A stretch of DNA of 13,541 nucleotides, from NCBI GenBank assembly GCA_028694565.1, contig JAQVKR010000023.1, positions 1 through 13,541 of the forward strand. Direction: 5' to 3'. Numbering within the stretch: the first letter of the stretch is position 1; each line of letters begins with the position of its first letter. The DNA is from Gammaproteobacteria bacterium. GTDB lineage: Bacteria; Pseudomonadota; Gammaproteobacteria; DSM-26407. A program made the position numbers and the translations under genes. This document shows positions 12,646 through 13,541 of the stretch, piece after piece. Under the pieces are notes generated by a model. The model saw only the letters and a list, made by a program, of their open reading frames with translations, was not told where the DNA came from and ran no database searches.

Positions 12646-13541
12646 ATGCCCATGGATATCGCCCCTCTCCAGCCCCTGCTCCACTGGCTCGGCGCCCACC
12701 CGACGCTCGCGGGGCTGGCGGTGTTCGCCATCGCCATGGGCGAGTCGCTGGCCATCGTCGGGCTGTTCGTGCCGGGCGTGGTGCTGATGTTCGGCATCGG
12801 CGCCCTGGTCTCCACCGGCGCGATGGATCTCGCCGCCACGCTCGCCTGGGCCTTCGCCGGCGCGGTGACCGGCGACGGCCTGAGCTACTGGCTGGGACGC
12901 CGCTACCACGGCCAGCTGCGCGACAGATGGCCGTTCCGCAGCCGGCCGGGGCTGCTCGCCCGCGGCGAGGCGTTCTTCCGCCGCCATGGCGGCAAGAGCG
13001 TGCTGCTGGGCCGGTTCGTGGGACCCATCCGGCCGGTGATACCGCTGGTGGCGGGCATGCTGGACATGCCCGCGCCGCGCTTCTTCCTGGTCAACGTCCT
13101 CTCGGCGCTGGCCTGGGCGCCCGCCTACCTCCTGCCCGGCGTTATCTTCGGCGCGTCCCTGGATCTGGCCGCCGAGGTGGCCACGCGGCTGGCGGTGGTG
13201 CTGTTGACGGCGGTGGCGGCGCTGTGGATCTCCGGCTGGCTGGTGCGCCGGGTTTTCCTCTTTCTCCAGCCCCGCACCGGGCGGATCATCGACCGGGCGC
13301 TGGCCTGGAGCGACCGCCACCCGGTCCTGGGCCACCTCACCGCGGCCCTGGTGGATCCGCGCCATCCCGAGAGCCGGGCCCTGCTGCTGTTCGCGCTGGT
13401 CCTGGTCGCGGCCGCCTGGGTCTTCGTCTGGGTGCTGGCGGAAGTGGCGGGCGGTGTCGAGCTGGCCGCCCTCAACGAGCGCGTCTACCACCTCGCCCAG
13501 GGGCTGCGCACCCCCTGGGCCGACCGGGTGCTGGTGGCCAT
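12646..13541 (+). CDS. DedA family / PAP2 phosphatase fusion membrane protein (3' partial)
   Basis: The gene runs off the window, and 298 residues are visible from the ATG at 12646 (a second in-frame ATG is at 12652; no ribosome binding site is clear). Residues 1 to about 200 are a DedA (SNARE-associated/VTT) domain. E33 and P43 lie in ESLAIVGLFVPG, a GDGLSYWLGRRYHG segment follows near residue 75, and the re-entrant-loop region GRFVGPIRPVIPLVAGM starts at G122 (R123, P127, R129). DedA proteins include lipid-carrier flippases, such as those for undecaprenyl phosphate. After a soluble linker and another hydrophobic helix (about 250-272), ELAALNERVYHLAQGLRTPWADRV looks like the start of a PAP2 phosphatase domain. 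Its catalytic motifs lie beyond the window. Such fusions would couple lipid pyrophosphate dephosphorylation with carrier movement, which is inference. Confidence 0.85.
   Translation, partial: MPMDIAPLQPLLHWLGAHPTLAGLAVFAIAMGESLAIVGLFVPGVVLMFGIGALVSTGAMDLAATLAWAFAGAVTGDGLSYWLGRRYHGQLRDRWPFRSRPGLLARGEAFFRRHGGKSVLLGRFVGPIRPVIPLVAGMLDMPAPRFFLVNVLSALAWAPAYLLPGVIFGASLDLAAEVATRLAVVLLTAVAALWISGWLVRRVFLFLQPRTGRIIDRALAWSDRHPVLGHLTAALVDPRHPESRALLLFALVLVAAAWVFVWVLAEVAGGVELAALNERVYHLAQGLRTPWADRVLVA

Noticed and set aside
11690..12787. A plus-strand 365-codon open frame over the intergenic region and carbonic anhydrase
   Set aside because: It is antisense to the carbonic anhydrase, which has intact zinc ligands and a strong ribosome binding site. 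The translation is low-complexity and it overlaps the DedA-PAP2 start out of frame.

Overview
The window is 13.5 kb of very GC-rich, gene-dense bacterial chromosome. Gene order is that of the conserved gammaproteobacterial cell-wall and lipoate neighbourhood: nadD-rsfS-rlmH-mrdA-rodA-mltB-rlpA-dacA-dat-ybeD-lipB-lipA. This order resembles Pseudomonas (mltB-type gene between rodA and rlpA) more than E. coli (which has extra genes such as cobC). High GC and the dat gene between dacA and ybeD suggest a gammaproteobacterium of the Chromatiales/Ectothiorhodospiraceae kind. That placement is an inference from gene order and composition only.

Layout. Positions 1-39 may hold the last codons of an upstream gene. 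Positions 39-4619 form a tight plus-strand block: nadD (NAD synthesis), rsfS (ribosome silencing), rlmH (23S rRNA methylation), then mrdA and rodA (PBP2 and RodA, the elongation peptidoglycan synthase pair), which overlap by ATGA. A 169-base gap with a candidate promoter leads to mltB-rlpA, two lipoprotein lytic transglycosylases that also overlap by ATGA. Another gap with a promoter and hairpins leads to dacA (DD-carboxypeptidase). Then come dat (D-amino-acid transaminase), ybeD, an AT-rich inverted-repeat element, lipB and lipA.

After lipA the strand switches. Two minus-strand genes follow: a 92-residue protein with a CxxxCxxC motif that I do not recognise, and a beta-carbonic anhydrase. 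Divergent from the carbonic anhydrase, a DedA-PAP2 fusion membrane protein starts at 12646 and runs off the window.

How the genes work together. PBP2 and RodA build side-wall peptidoglycan. MltB and RlpA cut glycan strands. DacA trims the terminal D-Ala from stem peptides, and Dat could transaminate the released D-Ala. YbeD, LipB and LipA belong to the lipoate side, in which LipB transfers octanoate and LipA inserts the sulfurs.

I see no phage, CRISPR array, insertion-sequence transposase, intact tRNA or rRNA. Most of the window is ordinary housekeeping DNA. The less ordinary parts are the inverted-repeat insertion before lipB, the small Cys-motif protein beside lipA, and structured leaders before dacA, mltB and the carbonic anhydrase.
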